Program-made: the position numbers and the translations under genes | The notes under the pieces: generated by a model | Told to the model about the DNA's origin: nothing | Database searches by the model: none | The model's input: the letters and a program-made list of their open reading frames with translations, nothing else | Assembly: GCA_945903445.1 (NCBI GenBank) | Contig: CAMDNZ010000010.1 | Span: 16,112 to 80,111, forward strand | DNA length: 64,000 nucleotides | Source of the DNA: Bordetella parapertussis | GTDB taxonomy: Bacteria > Pseudomonadota > Gammaproteobacteria > Burkholderiales > Burkholderiaceae_B | Reading direction: 5' to 3' | Shown: one piece after another, positions 1 through 8,394 of the stretch | Layout: each line of letters opens with the position of its first letter | Position numbering within the stretch: position 1 is the stretch's first letter

Positions 1-260
1 AATTTGGGCACCACAAAATAGGCCCAGAAGATCAACATCAATAGCGGCATGCCGCGTACGACCCGCACGAACTGCGCAGTGACGAACGAGAGCCAACGGA
101 TCGGACTGACGCGGCACAAGGCGATCGCCAGCGACAGCGGCAAGGAAAGCGCCAGCCCCAGCGCAGCCACCAGCAGCGTCAACGCCAGTCCCCCCAGCGG
201 GCCGTGAGGATATTGCCCGATCAGCAGCAGCGGCCAATATTCCCGGACGATATCAAGCAT
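1..260 (-). CDS. Polar amino acid ABC transporter permease (C-terminus off window)
   Basis: Inner-membrane permease of a polar amino acid importer, cut by the left edge so only the first 86 codons are seen. The translation begins MLDIVREYWPLLLIG and continues with a hydrophobic helix rich in Leu/Ala and the RVVRGMPLLMLIF segment, which is typical of HisM/GltK-type permeases. The ATG (258-260) overlaps the stop of the upstream permease by 8 nt, so the two are translationally coupled and probably form a heterodimer. The ATP-binding subunit is expected just beyond the left edge, but this cannot be seen. Confidence 0.85.
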   Translation of the reverse strand, partial: MLDIVREYWPLLLIGQYPHGPLGGLALTLLVAALGLALSLPLSLAIALCRVSPIRWLSFVTAQFVRVVRGMPLLMLIFWAYFVVPK

Positions 261-939
261 GGTGTCCCCCGTTGGTGGCGAAACGGGCGTGGATGCGCGA
301 GCCGATGAACATGATCAAAAACGAACCCGCCAGATACAGCAGCGTGGCTACACCGTAGGTCGCGAACGTACGATAGGTTTCGTTCTCGATTTCGCGTGCC
401 TGATACGTCAGCTCGGCTACGCCTATGGCCATGGCCACACTGGTGTTCTTGAACAGCAGGAGCGCTCGACCGATCAGCGCAGGCACGGCATGTCGCAGGG
501 CCTGCGGCACGATGATGTGGCGCATGCATTGCAGATAGCTGGCGCCAATGGCGCGTGCCGCTTCGAATTGCGTCGCGGGAATCGCCCGCAGACCGCTGCG
601 GATATCTTCCGAGATATAAGCGGCCGAACCCAGAGAGATCGCGATGGCGGCCAGGGACATTTCGGCGTTGTGCTGGTAGAGCCACATTCGTACGCTTTCC
701 GGCAGCAGCTCGGGCACGCCGAAATACCATAACAATACGTGCACCAAAAACGGTACGTTGCGGTGGTACTCGACGTAGGCGTCGACCAGCCAGCGTGCGA
801 TGGCGTAGTCGGTGGTGCGAATGACCACCAGCGTCAACGCCACCGAAAACGCCAGCACCCAGGAGATGGCAAAGAGCTGCACGGTCGTGACCACGCCGCC
901 CAGCATCTGGTACAGATACTGCGGTTCCAATAAAAACAT
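253..939 (-). CDS. Polar amino acid ABC transporter permease (HisQ/GltJ type)
   Basis: A 228-residue inner-membrane permease. It has the cytoplasmic EAA loop (EAARAIGASYLQCMRHIIVPQAL) that contacts the ATPase, and several hydrophobic helices. The start chosen is the ATG at 937-939 (MFLLEPQYLYQML), with a GGAG about 10 nt upstream; the open frame extends 9 codons further to 966 but lacks a better ribosome site. It lies between the binding protein (1003-1827) and a second permease that overlaps it. The substrate cannot be read from sequence; the linked aminotransferase suggests an amino acid that is taken up for catabolism. Confidence 0.88.
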   Translation of the reverse strand: MFLLEPQYLYQMLGGVVTTVQLFAISWVLAFSVALTLVVIRTTDYAIARWLVDAYVEYHRNVPFLVHVLLWYFGVPELLPESVRMWLYQHNAEMSLAAIAISLGSAAYISEDIRSGLRAIPATQFEAARAIGASYLQCMRHIIVPQALRHAVPALIGRALLLFKNTSVAMAIGVAELTYQAREIENETYRTFATYGVATLLYLAGSFLIMFIGSRIHARFATNGGHHA

Positions 940-1002
940 ACGACATGTGCTCCAGGTCGTTATCACCGGCCCGCGCGGCGCACCGCGCGAGTCTCCTGCG
1001 TC

Positions 1003-1827
1003 TTACAGATTGGCGATGGGCTCGACCTTATAGGCGCGCTCCATCTTGTAGGTCGTATCTTTGCCGAACCACGTATTGAAGATCGCGGTGATCTCGCCCG
1101 CACGGTCGGCGTCCATCAGGATCTTGTTTACCGCCTCGAGAAAGCGCGGCTCGTCCTTGCGGATGCCAAGGCCCCAGGGTTCGGTGAACACGGCCCGGTC
1201 CAGTACCATCAGCGGCGAGGCTTCCGGCGCTTGTTGTACGAAGCGCATCAAACCCGCCTCGGACGCATACTGGGCATCGATTTTCTTTTGCTGCAGGGCC
1301 AGGTAAGTGGCCGAGCCGTCGGTATAGCCTGTCACAGTGGACTTAGGCAGGCGCTCCTTGATGTCGCGCTCTGAACTCGATCCCTTGACGGCGCCGACAC
1401 GCCGACCGTCGAGTTGCTCGATCGTGCTGATGTTCGATTCCTTACGCACCATCAGCATCTGGCGGCTGGCAAAGTACTGATTGGAGAACGCGATTTGTTC
1501 GGCTCGTGCTGGCGTGAAGCCCAGGTTGGCCGCGACGATGTCCACGCGTTTCTCGTTCAGCTCGGGTACGCGCGAAGCCACCGACATCTGCTTGAATTCG
1601 ATTCTTACGCCCAGCTTGGCTGCCACCAGCTTGCAGATATCGACATCGAAACCCACCAGTTGGCGGGTGTTGTTGTCTTGGAAGCTAAAGGGCTGGGAGG
1701 TGCCCAAGGTGCCGCAATTCAGGACGCCGGCAGCTTTGATATCGTCGAGCTGATCGGCGTGGGAAACGGCGGCGGCCGTGCAGAGCGAAGCGGCCAGGAC
1801 AATACGGGATACGAAGGTCAATGACAT
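1003..1827 (-). CDS. Amino acid ABC transporter periplasmic binding protein (SBP_bac_3)
   Basis: A 274-residue periplasmic receptor for the adjacent permeases. Residues 1-24 form a signal peptide ending in AVSHA. The mature part opens with DDIKAAGVLNCGTLG and contains GFDVDICKLVAAKLG, the standard family-3 solute-binding layout. The segment KRVDIVAANLGFTPAR replaces the usual DvI.a.mtiTpeR motif. It sits 28 nt downstream of the aminotransferase in the same transcription unit. The class suggests polar amino acids; specificity is not determined. Confidence 0.9.
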   Translation of the reverse strand: MSLTFVSRIVLAASLCTAAAVSHADQLDDIKAAGVLNCGTLGTSQPFSFQDNNTRQLVGFDVDICKLVAAKLGVRIEFKQMSVASRVPELNEKRVDIVAANLGFTPARAEQIAFSNQYFASRQMLMVRKESNISTIEQLDGRRVGAVKGSSSERDIKERLPKSTVTGYTDGSATYLALQQKKIDAQYASEAGLMRFVQQAPEASPLMVLDRAVFTEPWGLGIRKDEPRFLEAVNKILMDADRAGEITAIFNTWFGKDTTYKMERAYKVEPIANL

Positions 1828-1855
1828 GGATTTTTTCCCCTTGAGATAGAGTCGA

Positions 1856-3061
1856 TTAGGCCTGCAGCTTCGCTGCGGCCGCCTGCATGTTGACGCATGC
1901 CTGATTGATGTTGTCTAGCGAGTTGGCATAGGACACACGGAATGTGCCCGGCACGCCATACGCTGTCCCATCGATCAAGGCTACGCCAGCTTCGCGCAGA
2001 AAATACGCCGTCAGGTCGGAATCGGTAGCAATGACCTTGCCGTCCGGCGTTTTCTTGCCCAGTAATCCGATGCACGAGGGATACACGTAAAACGCGCCTT
2101 CGGGCACCAGCACATCCAGCCCGGTCACCTGGGACAGCCCGGCTACCGCAGCATCGCGGCGAGCCTTGAACACCTCTCGGAATTCGGCCACGCACGCTTG
2201 CGGACCCGTTAATGCCTCCAGCGCGGCAGCCTGGCTGATGGCAGAAGTGCCCGAGGTGCATTGGGATTGAAGCGTCGACATCGCCCGGATCAGCGCCGAG
2301 GGACCCGCGCCATAGCCAATGCGCCAGCCGGTCATCGCATAGGCCTTGGACACGCCGTTGACGATCAGGCTGCGCGACTTCAGTTCCGGTGCGACTTCCA
2401 GAGGGTGAACCGTACGCTCGCCGCTAAAATTCAGATGAGCGTAGATGTCATCGGTCATCAGCCAGACTTGCGGGTGACGCAGTAGAACCTCGGTCAGACC
2501 TTTGAGTTCGGCGCGGGTGTACAACGCGCCGGTCGGGTTGCAGGGCGAATTCAGCAACAGCCACTTGGTGCGCGGCGTAATGGCAGCTTCCAGCGCTTGG
2601 GGCGTGAGCTTGTAGTCCGACTCCGGCGACGCCGCCACTCGCACGGGCGTTCCGCCATTGAGCAGCACCATGTCGGGGTACGACACCCAGTAAGGCGCTG
2701 GAATGATGACCTCGTCGCCCTCATTGACCGTGGCGGCCAGACCGTTATAAATCACTTGCTTGGCGCCGGTGCTGACGATGATGTCGGCTTCCGGATAATC
2801 GAGACCGAAGTCGTCGATGAACTGCTGGCGCACCGCGCGGCGCAGCGCCGGGGTACCTTGGACGTGGGTATAGCGGGTCTCGCCGCGTGCCGCAGCTGCC
2901 AGTGCGGCCTCGCGGATATGGGCGGGCGTGGGGAAGTCGGGTTCACCGATGGTAAGGTCGATCACTTCCCGGCCTTGTTCCCGCAGTTCGGCAATGATGG
3001 CGCGGGCCGCGCCGCTGGGCGAGGGTTTGATGCGCTGGATGCGCTCAGCAATGATGCTCAC
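1856..3061 (-). CDS. PLP-dependent aminotransferase, class I/II (aspartate aminotransferase-like)
   Basis: A 401-residue fold-type I aminotransferase. Visible are DLTIGEPDFPTP near the N-terminus, LLLNSPCNPTGALY (cofactor-binding Asn), TDDIYAHL, and the Schiff-base lysine in NGVSKAYAMTGWRIGYG. It transfers the amino group of an amino acid to a 2-oxoacid in the cytoplasm; the donor is not known. The start is GTG (3059-3061), overlapping the RraA-family stop as GTGA; an upstream ATG at 3098-3100 in the same frame lies inside the neighbouring gene. Operon position before an amino acid importer suggests catabolism of the imported substrate. Confidence 0.87.
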   Translation of the reverse strand: MSIIAERIQRIKPSPSGAARAIIAELREQGREVIDLTIGEPDFPTPAHIREAALAAAARGETRYTHVQGTPALRRAVRQQFIDDFGLDYPEADIIVSTGAKQVIYNGLAATVNEGDEVIIPAPYWVSYPDMVLLNGGTPVRVAASPESDYKLTPQALEAAITPRTKWLLLNSPCNPTGALYTRAELKGLTEVLLRHPQVWLMTDDIYAHLNFSGERTVHPLEVAPELKSRSLIVNGVSKAYAMTGWRIGYGAGPSALIRAMSTLQSQCTSGTSAISQAAALEALTGPQACVAEFREVFKARRDAAVAGLSQVTGLDVLVPEGAFYVYPSCIGLLGKKTPDGKVIATDSDLTAYFLREAGVALIDGTAYGVPGTFRVSYANSLDNINQACVNMQAAAAKLQA

Positions 3062-3741
3062 AGCGCCTCCGTCTTTTGAGCGATGGTCGCGTCGATCCAC
3101 GGCTTGGCTCCGCCTTCACCGGCAAGGATCTTGCGTTTGGTGTCCACTTCGGCCGCTTCTTTTTTCAAGGCCCATTGCAGCACATCGGCTGCACGCGCGG
3201 CTTCGATGAATACGACCCCATCGGCGTCGCCCACCACGACATCCCCTGCGTGTACGACTTGGCCGCCGACCGAAATGGCTACGTTGATTTCGCCGGGACC
3301 ATCCTTGTAGGGGCCCTTGTGCGAAACGCCGCGCGCAAAGCAGGCGAAGTCTTGTTGAGCGAACGTGTCGGCGTCGCGAATCGCGCCGTCGATGACGAAT
3401 CCGGCAATGCCGCGCGCCTGAGCTTGCATCGACATCAACTCGCCGACCAGTGCGTTGGTGAGATCGCCTGCGCCATCGACCACGATGACGTCACCGGGAC
3501 CGGCCATCGAAATGGCCTTGTGGATCATCAGATTGTCGCCCGGACGGGTTTTGACTGTCACTGCCGTTCCTACCATGCGAGGCCCACCGGGCTTGTGGCG
3601 CGGAGACAGCCCCACCACGCCGTACAGACGTGCCATGCAGTCGCTGATCTGGGCGCTGCCAACGGTGGCGTACTCGGCTAGCGCTTGCGCCGATACGGCT
3701 GGGCCGGGAGAAGTTTCAATGCGAAAACCGATCTTGCTCAT
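3058..3741 (-). CDS. RraA/HMG-aldolase family protein
   Basis: A 227-residue member of the RraA-like family, which includes the RNase E inhibitor RraA and 4-hydroxy-4-methyl-2-oxoglutarate/oxaloacetate aldolases. The motif GDVIVVDGAGDLTNALVGELMSMQAQARGIAGFVIDGAIRDAD contains the glycine-rich segment and the R-D pair used for metal-pyruvate binding in the aldolases, and DVVVGDADGVVFI is also typical. The start is the ATG at 3739-3741 (MSKIGFRIETSPGP); the frame is open to 3804. It heads the aminotransferase and amino acid transporter operon, so an aldolase or decarboxylase role on a keto acid is more likely than RNA turnover. That is inference. Confidence 0.85.
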   Translation of the reverse strand: MSKIGFRIETSPGPAVSAQALAEYATVGSAQISDCMARLYGVVGLSPRHKPGGPRMVGTAVTVKTRPGDNLMIHKAISMAGPGDVIVVDGAGDLTNALVGELMSMQAQARGIAGFVIDGAIRDADTFAQQDFACFARGVSHKGPYKDGPGEINVAISVGGQVVHAGDVVVGDADGVVFIEAARAADVLQWALKKEAAEVDTKRKILAGEGGAKPWIDATIAQKTEAL

Positions 3742-4167
3742 GGTGGAGAAGGTCTCTGCGGTGACGGAAAACCGTATTACAGAACGATGTCGCACCACGA
3801 CCAAAACGATATAAATTCCGCATCAAATACGAAAAAAATTCCTGGCACTGAAAAAGTGCAGGAGAAATAGACGGCGATGCGTGATGTTTCCTGCAGAACT
3901 CCCGTTTTACGCACCACGACAGTGCAAAACGCCGCTATCGCACGAGGGAGATTTGTCCGGATACGAGCGATATTTTCAGAACTAGGAATTTCCCTAGGTG
4001 CGTGTGCGGAAGATCGACCGTCGATATCCCCGTGTTTTACGAGACGGACAGCCAGGACTCATTGGATGGCCGCCTTCACTGCTTTCAATGAATAGTGAAT
4101 CCAGCCGGAAAGCGCGGCCTATCGCAGCTAAGCTCCAATTTTTATTCATACGTAAGTGACGTATGCT
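3742..4167. other. Intergenic region without a recognisable gene
   Basis: This stretch lies between the start of the RraA-led operon and the toxin-antitoxin remnant. Open frames here are short and unlike known proteins. It probably carries the promoter of the minus-strand operon (A+T-rich around 3805-3840). No operator or RNA gene could be supported. Confidence 0.5.
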
Positions 4168-4383
4168 ATGAAAGCAGGATGCGTCATCCCCGGAACCGGG
4201 GGATGACGCAAAGTTCGCTTTGCAGATGGACGTAAGCAACAGGGCAAGCGAGGTGGTTTGCGGGTGATCTACTTTTGGTGGCCGGAAGGTCGCCAGTTTT
4301 GTCTGTTCACCGTATACGGCAAAGATACGCAGGATGACTTGAGTGCCGGTCGAAAAGCGCACTCACACGTTGACGCTAGGTGA
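4168..4383 (+). pseudogene. HigB/RelE-type toxin remnant with internal stop
   Basis: Reading from ATG 4168 gives MKAGCVIPGTGG, then TGA at 4204-4206, then RKVRFADGRKQQGKRGG and LRVIYFWWPEGRQFCLF, closing at TGA 4381. VIPGTGG-L-RKVRFA...GKRGGxRVIYYWW is the conserved core of HigB/RelE-like ribosome-dependent mRNases encoded beside NadS/HigA antitoxins, so the TGA replaces the expected Leu codon. The N-terminal half (about 45 residues) is absent: a TAA lies in frame just upstream at 4153-4155. The normal C-terminal tail after QDDLS is replaced by out-of-frame antitoxin sequence. It cannot encode a working toxin. Confidence 0.8.
4181..4209. repeat. Near-perfect palindrome inside the toxin remnant
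   Basis: GCGTCATCCCCGG (4181-4193) faces CCGGGGGATGACGC (4196-4209) across AA; the arms are complementary except for one extra G on the right. It coincides with the VIPGTGG codons and creates the in-frame TGA. It may be coincidental to codon choice (VIPGTGG codons are naturally self-complementary) or a REP-like element. Confidence 0.45.
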
Positions 4384-4594
4384 ACTGGCGCCCATCGACG
4401 CAAGTGAGCTTGTCGCTATCAGCGAAGCGTTGAATATGTCGCGCCCCGTCTTCGCCATGTATTTGCGCACCAATCCGCGTACGCTCGAAAACTGGGAGCA
4501 GGGCCGGGCTCGACCTAACGCCCAGGCCATTGCACTGATAAGACTCGTGCAGAAGTATCCCGAAACTGTCGGGCATCTCGCTACGTTGGCGTGA
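4343..4594 (+). CDS. HigA/NadS-like XRE-family antitoxin, N-terminally shortened
   Basis: An 83-residue helix-turn-helix protein. ELVAISEALNMSRPVFAMYL followed by RTNPRTLENWEQGRARPNAQ is the DNA-recognition unit of NadS-type antitoxins, and the tail ALIRLVQKYPETVGHL is typical. Full family members have 15-25 more N-terminal residues. Here a TGA sits directly before the GTG start (4343), which lies inside the toxin remnant. The HTH is intact, so it may still bind an operator, but the partner toxin is dead. Whether it is expressed is unknown. Confidence 0.75.
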   Translation: MPVEKRTHTLTLGELAPIDASELVAISEALNMSRPVFAMYLRTNPRTLENWEQGRARPNAQAIALIRLVQKYPETVGHLATLA

Positions 4595-4614
4595 TCGCCA
4601 CAGTCTGCGCCAGG

Positions 4615-5472
4615 TTAAACAGCGAGTTGGTCGATCATCCAACCCCCTGCAGGCCCCGGCAGTCGCTCACCGGATGAAATCACATCGATATCGATGATTT
4701 GAGGCCAATCCGGCACGATCAACTCTTTCAGCACGCCGCTAGCGGACTGGTTCACCAAGCGGCGCGGCAATATGGACCAGCCGAATCCTTTCTCGGCCAG
4801 GTCGAGCAAAATCAACAAGGATGACGAGGACCAGCGGCGCGCCATGGATGTCGGTTGGCCTTTATTCGAGGCGGGCTGTAGGTAGAGCTGGCGAAACTCG
4901 TTTAATTCGGCGTGCGTGACCACGCGCGAATTCGCCAAGGGATGATCCTGGCTGACATAGACAGCCATCTCCGACTTGAAAGGCAGGCGTCTGGATCGTA
5001 CTTCCAGTGGATAGCGCGGTTGCGCCGCCACGATGCCGACGTGGGCACGCCCCGATTGCACCAGTTGCACCACGTCTTCGTTCTCGGCCAACATGACTTC
5101 CAGCTCGACAAGCGGAAAAGTCTCGGAAAATTTCTCGAGCACGCTCTCGTAATCGTCGAGATGCCAAGTGTCGGTGATGACCATCGTCAATCGAGGTTCG
5201 GCAGTATCCGAAAGCCGGGCCGATGCATCGTCGAGCATATCGCTCGCACGCATGATCGCTTCGATGTAGGGCACGAGACGTTCCCCGGCAAGGGTAAGCG
5301 TCGTATGGCGTCCATGGCGCAGGAACAACTCCACCCCGAGATCTATTTCCAGATTGGCAATGGCCGTGCTGATGGTGGACTGACTTTTATTCAGCCGTCG
5401 GGCTGCGGCGGAAAACGAACCCTCGAGTACCGTCTGCTGAAAGGCAATGAGTGATTCCCGAGAGAAGTTCAT
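4615..5472 (-). CDS. LysR-family transcriptional regulator
   Basis: A 285-residue LTTR. The N-terminal winged HTH (residues 1-60) reads FQQTVLEGSFSAAARRLNKSQSTISTAIANLE, followed by a periplasmic-binding-protein-like effector domain. It is divergent from the amidase at 5696 with 223 nt between starts, the usual LTTR arrangement for controlling the neighbouring gene. The inducer is unknown. The minus-strand RraA operon lies further downstream past the toxin-antitoxin remnant and need not belong to the regulon. Confidence 0.9.
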   Translation of the reverse strand: MNFSRESLIAFQQTVLEGSFSAAARRLNKSQSTISTAIANLEIDLGVELFLRHGRHTTLTLAGERLVPYIEAIMRASDMLDDASARLSDTAEPRLTMVITDTWHLDDYESVLEKFSETFPLVELEVMLAENEDVVQLVQSGRAHVGIVAAQPRYPLEVRSRRLPFKSEMAVYVSQDHPLANSRVVTHAELNEFRQLYLQPASNKGQPTSMARRWSSSSLLILLDLAEKGFGWSILPRRLVNQSASGVLKELIVPDWPQIIDIDVISSGERLPGPAGGWMIDQLAV

Positions 5473-5622
5473 AAGCTATCGGCCAAATCGATGGCTAGTC
5501 ATTATAGAACGCCGGCCTTGACTCTTAATATAAAAAACAGGCTGGCTTTGATGGTCGCCGTATCTGACGATTTATTCGGTAGGTGTTTCATATCGGCAGA
5601 TTTCGACGCCGAATATTTACGG

Positions 5623-5636
5623 TTGGTTTGAACCAA
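5623..5636. promoter_or_regulatory. Palindrome in the LysR-amidase divergent promoter region
   Basis: TTGGTT-TG-AACCAA lies about 60 nt before the amidase ATG and 150 nt before the LysR start. Its position fits an LTTR binding site, but it lacks the classical T-N11-A core in an obvious form. Function is inferred from position only. Confidence 0.35.
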
Positions 5637-5695
5637 ACGATGCGTCACGCCTTCCTCATTAATACCTTTGTTTTGATGGATTCAGGAGCACGAAA

Positions 5696-7210
5696 ATGAC
5701 GACTCGTAATGATGTATTGAGCGGTGGTGTTGCCGCACTGATCGCAAGCGGCGCCGCGGGTGCAGCCGATAAGGCTGTCGATAATCCCGCTTATTTTTCC
5801 GCCAGTATGCTGCTGAGGCTGTTTCGCGAAGGCGATTTATCGCCTGTGGACGTTCTGGAACGGCAGATAGCCCGAATCGAGGCCGTAAATACGAAAGTCA
5901 ACGGCATTAGCGCCAAACATTACGACGCAGCACGGGCCGCGGCGCGTGATTCGGAACAACGCTACAAAGCGGGTTGTCCGCGCCCGCTGGAAGGCATCAC
6001 CATCGGGGTCAAAGACGAGTACAGCGTGAAAGGGTGGGTCGTGACCATGGGATCGGCATCGATGGCCGACTCGGCTCCCAAGCAGGCCGATGATGCGGTC
6101 ATCGAACGCTTGCGTGCCGCCGGTGCGATCCTGCATATCCAAACCACCGTGCCGGAGTTTTATCTTTGGGCGACGACCGCTTCGACGCATGGTGGCGTAA
6201 CGCGCAACCCATGGAATCTGGCCTATTCGCCCGGCGGTTCATCGGGTGGCTCCGCCGCTGCACTGGCGGCGGGTTTCGCTACGTTGGCGCTGGGTTCGGA
6301 CATGGGCGGCTCGATTCGAATTCCAGCCTCGCTCAGCGGGCTATACGGATTCAAACCCCCCTTCGGCCGCGTGCCCACCAGCGAAACCGCGTATGAGTCG
6401 GGCGGTCCGCTTGCGCGCACATTCGACGATCTCAACTTGCTTACGCAAGTCATGTCAGGACCGCATCCCTTAAATCACGCTTCGATACGTCCAGGTCTCG
6501 ACTATCCAAAGCGCTATGAATCGGTCGATGGGTGGAAGGTCGCCTACGATCCAATGCCCGAGATGAGCCCTCTCGACCCGTCCGTTCAGACCGCGATGGA
6601 ACAAGCCATTCGAGGTTTACAAGACATTGGCGTTACAGTCGAGCGAGTCGATCTGGGCTTCAGCGTATCGGACTGGCCCACTTATTTACTGGGTTTGGGC
6701 TCGAGCAGTCTCGGTGCCCTGCTTCCCGAAGACGGCATGGATATGAGCACGGTCAGCCCTTACGTCTCGTACGTGAGTGGCGAAATAGCGGGTGCAGTGG
6801 GCCCTCGCGCGCTGGTAGCGACCGACGCGCTGGCGGCTCGCTACCATGCAAGCGTTCAGGAAAAAGTATTTGGTCGAGGTTTCCACGCCTTGATCACCCC
6901 CGCGTTGGCCACCCCGTTTCTTCCCGCTAATCACGGGATGAGCCCAACGGTAGATACCGTTCTTATCGGTGGCACACCCGTATCTGGCCTGGGCTTTAAT
7001 CCCAATTGGGTGTGGAACCTCCTGAACCGATATCCCGTCGTTGCGGTGCCGATTGGCCAGGGTCCGAACAAGATCCCTATCGGTATGCAGATCGTCGGCA
7101 ATACTTTTGACGATCTTGCTGCTTTTTCCCTGGCCTCCGCCTGGTCGCAGGCTGCCCCGCAATTCTTCACGGGCGATGCGTTTCCGGATTTTCGTCATCA
7201 GATGAACTGA
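5696..7210 (+). CDS. Amidase signature family hydrolase
   Basis: A 504-residue amidase (C-N hydrolase acting on amides in the cytoplasm or, if the weak hydrophobic N-terminus is cleaved, outside it). The Ser-cisSer-Lys triad is visible: Lys106 in GITIGVKDEYS, cis-Ser in SPGGSSGGSAAA (182/183), and nucleophile Ser206 in GSDMGGSIRIPASL. Length and order fit the GatA/6-aminohexanoate hydrolase superfamily. GatA itself is unlikely, since no gatB or gatC is nearby. The first 24 residues (LSGGVAALIASGAAGA) are Ala/Gly-rich. It is divergent from the LysR gene, its probable regulator. The substrate is unknown. Confidence 0.9.
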   Translation: MTTRNDVLSGGVAALIASGAAGAADKAVDNPAYFSASMLLRLFREGDLSPVDVLERQIARIEAVNTKVNGISAKHYDAARAAARDSEQRYKAGCPRPLEGITIGVKDEYSVKGWVVTMGSASMADSAPKQADDAVIERLRAAGAILHIQTTVPEFYLWATTASTHGGVTRNPWNLAYSPGGSSGGSAAALAAGFATLALGSDMGGSIRIPASLSGLYGFKPPFGRVPTSETAYESGGPLARTFDDLNLLTQVMSGPHPLNHASIRPGLDYPKRYESVDGWKVAYDPMPEMSPLDPSVQTAMEQAIRGLQDIGVTVERVDLGFSVSDWPTYLLGLGSSSLGALLPEDGMDMSTVSPYVSYVSGEIAGAVGPRALVATDALAARYHASVQEKVFGRGFHALITPALATPFLPANHGMSPTVDTVLIGGTPVSGLGFNPNWVWNLLNRYPVVAVPIGQGPNKIPIGMQIVGNTFDDLAAFSLASAWSQAAPQFFTGDAFPDFRHQMN

Positions 7211-7216
7211 ACGCGC

Positions 7217-8278
7217 TCACACTGGGTAGAACCGCTGCACGCCGCTGTCGTCCGTGCGGCGGGTCAACTGCCCGCGAGCGACTAGCGTATTCAAGTGCGC
7301 GATGGCTTCACCCATGGCAAAGGTCAGTTGATGGGTGTCCAGCGTTCGATTGAACAGCACGGGGATGATTTCTGCTGCGCACCGGCCATCCGTGCAGGCG
7401 CGCAGCACGTCGTCTAAGCGGTCGCGGTGATGATCGCGTTGCTGTTGTATGCGTTCGTGCAGCCCGGTGAACGGCTTGCCATGCGAGGGCAGCACCAGCG
7501 CATCGGCGGCAAGCGGTTCGTATTTATTCAGCGAATCCAGATAGAGCTGCAAGGGATTGCCGTCGGGTTCGTAATCGAACACGCTGACGTTGGTTGAGAT
7601 GCGCGGCAACACCATGTCGCCAGCGATAAAAATATTCGTGCCTATGTCGTACAGCGAGATGTGTTCGGGCGCATGGCCATAGCCGATGATTACCTTCCAA
7701 TCGCGACCGCCCATGCGCACGACTTCGCCATCCACCAGTCGACGGTAGCTGGACGGCAGGGGGGCGACCAGGCTGGGGTAGTAGCCTGCGCGCTCACGAA
7801 TCTTGGTCAGATGCTCCTCGTCGGCCAGACCGTGCCTGGCAAAGTAGGTGACCGCCGATTCTCCACCGCGTGCGCCCTTGTCTTGCGCTGTACGAGTCCA
7901 CAGATTGGCGACGAAGAAATCTGTCATCGTCATCCACAAGGGCGCGTCCCACCGTTCGCATATCCATCCGGCTAACCCCACGTGATCGGGGTGCATGTGG
8001 GTGACCAGCACCCGTACGATAGGCAGGCCATCTAAGCAATTCTCGAACACCTGCTCCCACTGCGCTTTGACGGGGTCGCGTGCCACGCCGCAGTCGATCA
8101 GCGTCCAACCGTCGCGCCCCTCGAACGTATCGCGCAGCAACCATACGTTCACGTGATCGAGTGCGAAAGGAAGCGGTAATCGAACCCATCGGAGACCGTC
8201 GGCGATCTCGATGGCATGGCCCACGTCGGGCAAGCGGTCGCCCCAGGGGTAGTTCAGCTTCTGCTCGTTCGAATTCAT
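7217..8278 (-). CDS. Metallo-beta-lactamase fold hydrolase of the liu cluster
   Basis: A 353-residue MBL-fold enzyme. The zinc motif is HMHPDH (His94, His96, Asp98, His99), with later ligands in GYGHAPEHIS and AGDMVL and a C-terminal winged-helix-like region (LNTLVARGQLTRR) as in the LACTB2/hydrolase group. It is divergent from the MerR regulator, and the gap carries a copy of the liu operator (8331-8346), so it is probably co-regulated with leucine degradation. Such hydrolases often accompany liu genes; a thioesterase-like or glyoxalase-like role is conjecture. Confidence 0.85.
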   Translation of the reverse strand: MNSNEQKLNYPWGDRLPDVGHAIEIADGLRWVRLPLPFALDHVNVWLLRDTFEGRDGWTLIDCGVARDPVKAQWEQVFENCLDGLPIVRVLVTHMHPDHVGLAGWICERWDAPLWMTMTDFFVANLWTRTAQDKGARGGESAVTYFARHGLADEEHLTKIRERAGYYPSLVAPLPSSYRRLVDGEVVRMGGRDWKVIIGYGHAPEHISLYDIGTNIFIAGDMVLPRISTNVSVFDYEPDGNPLQLYLDSLNKYEPLAADALVLPSHGKPFTGLHERIQQQRDHHRDRLDDVLRACTDGRCAAEIIPVLFNRTLDTHQLTFAMGEAIAHLNTLVARGQLTRRTDDSGVQRFYPV

Positions 8279-8330
8279 GGTGCCTCGCGGATCGGTAAGC
8301 GTCGAATGATTGACGTCAGAGTCATCATAA

Positions 8331-8346
8331 TTTACGTTTACGTCAA
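8331..8346. promoter_or_regulatory. Putative LiuR operator upstream of the MBL hydrolase and liuR
   Basis: TTTACGTTTACGTCAA lies between the divergent MBL hydrolase and MerR genes. The same core recurs as ACGTTTACGTAAACGT at 9789-9804 before liuA. MerR regulators bind such pseudo-palindromes inside the promoter spacer. Assignment to LiuR rests on the shared motif and gene context. Confidence 0.65.
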
Positions 8347-8394
8347 CTGCCGTTCCGACTGCCGGAAGGCCCCCCTTATTTGCCGTTTATCCTC

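Noticed and set aside
221..946. 241-codon minus-strand frame overlapping the GltJ-type permease
   Set aside because: It is an alternative frame of the permease gene with Arg/His-rich, non-membrane translation.
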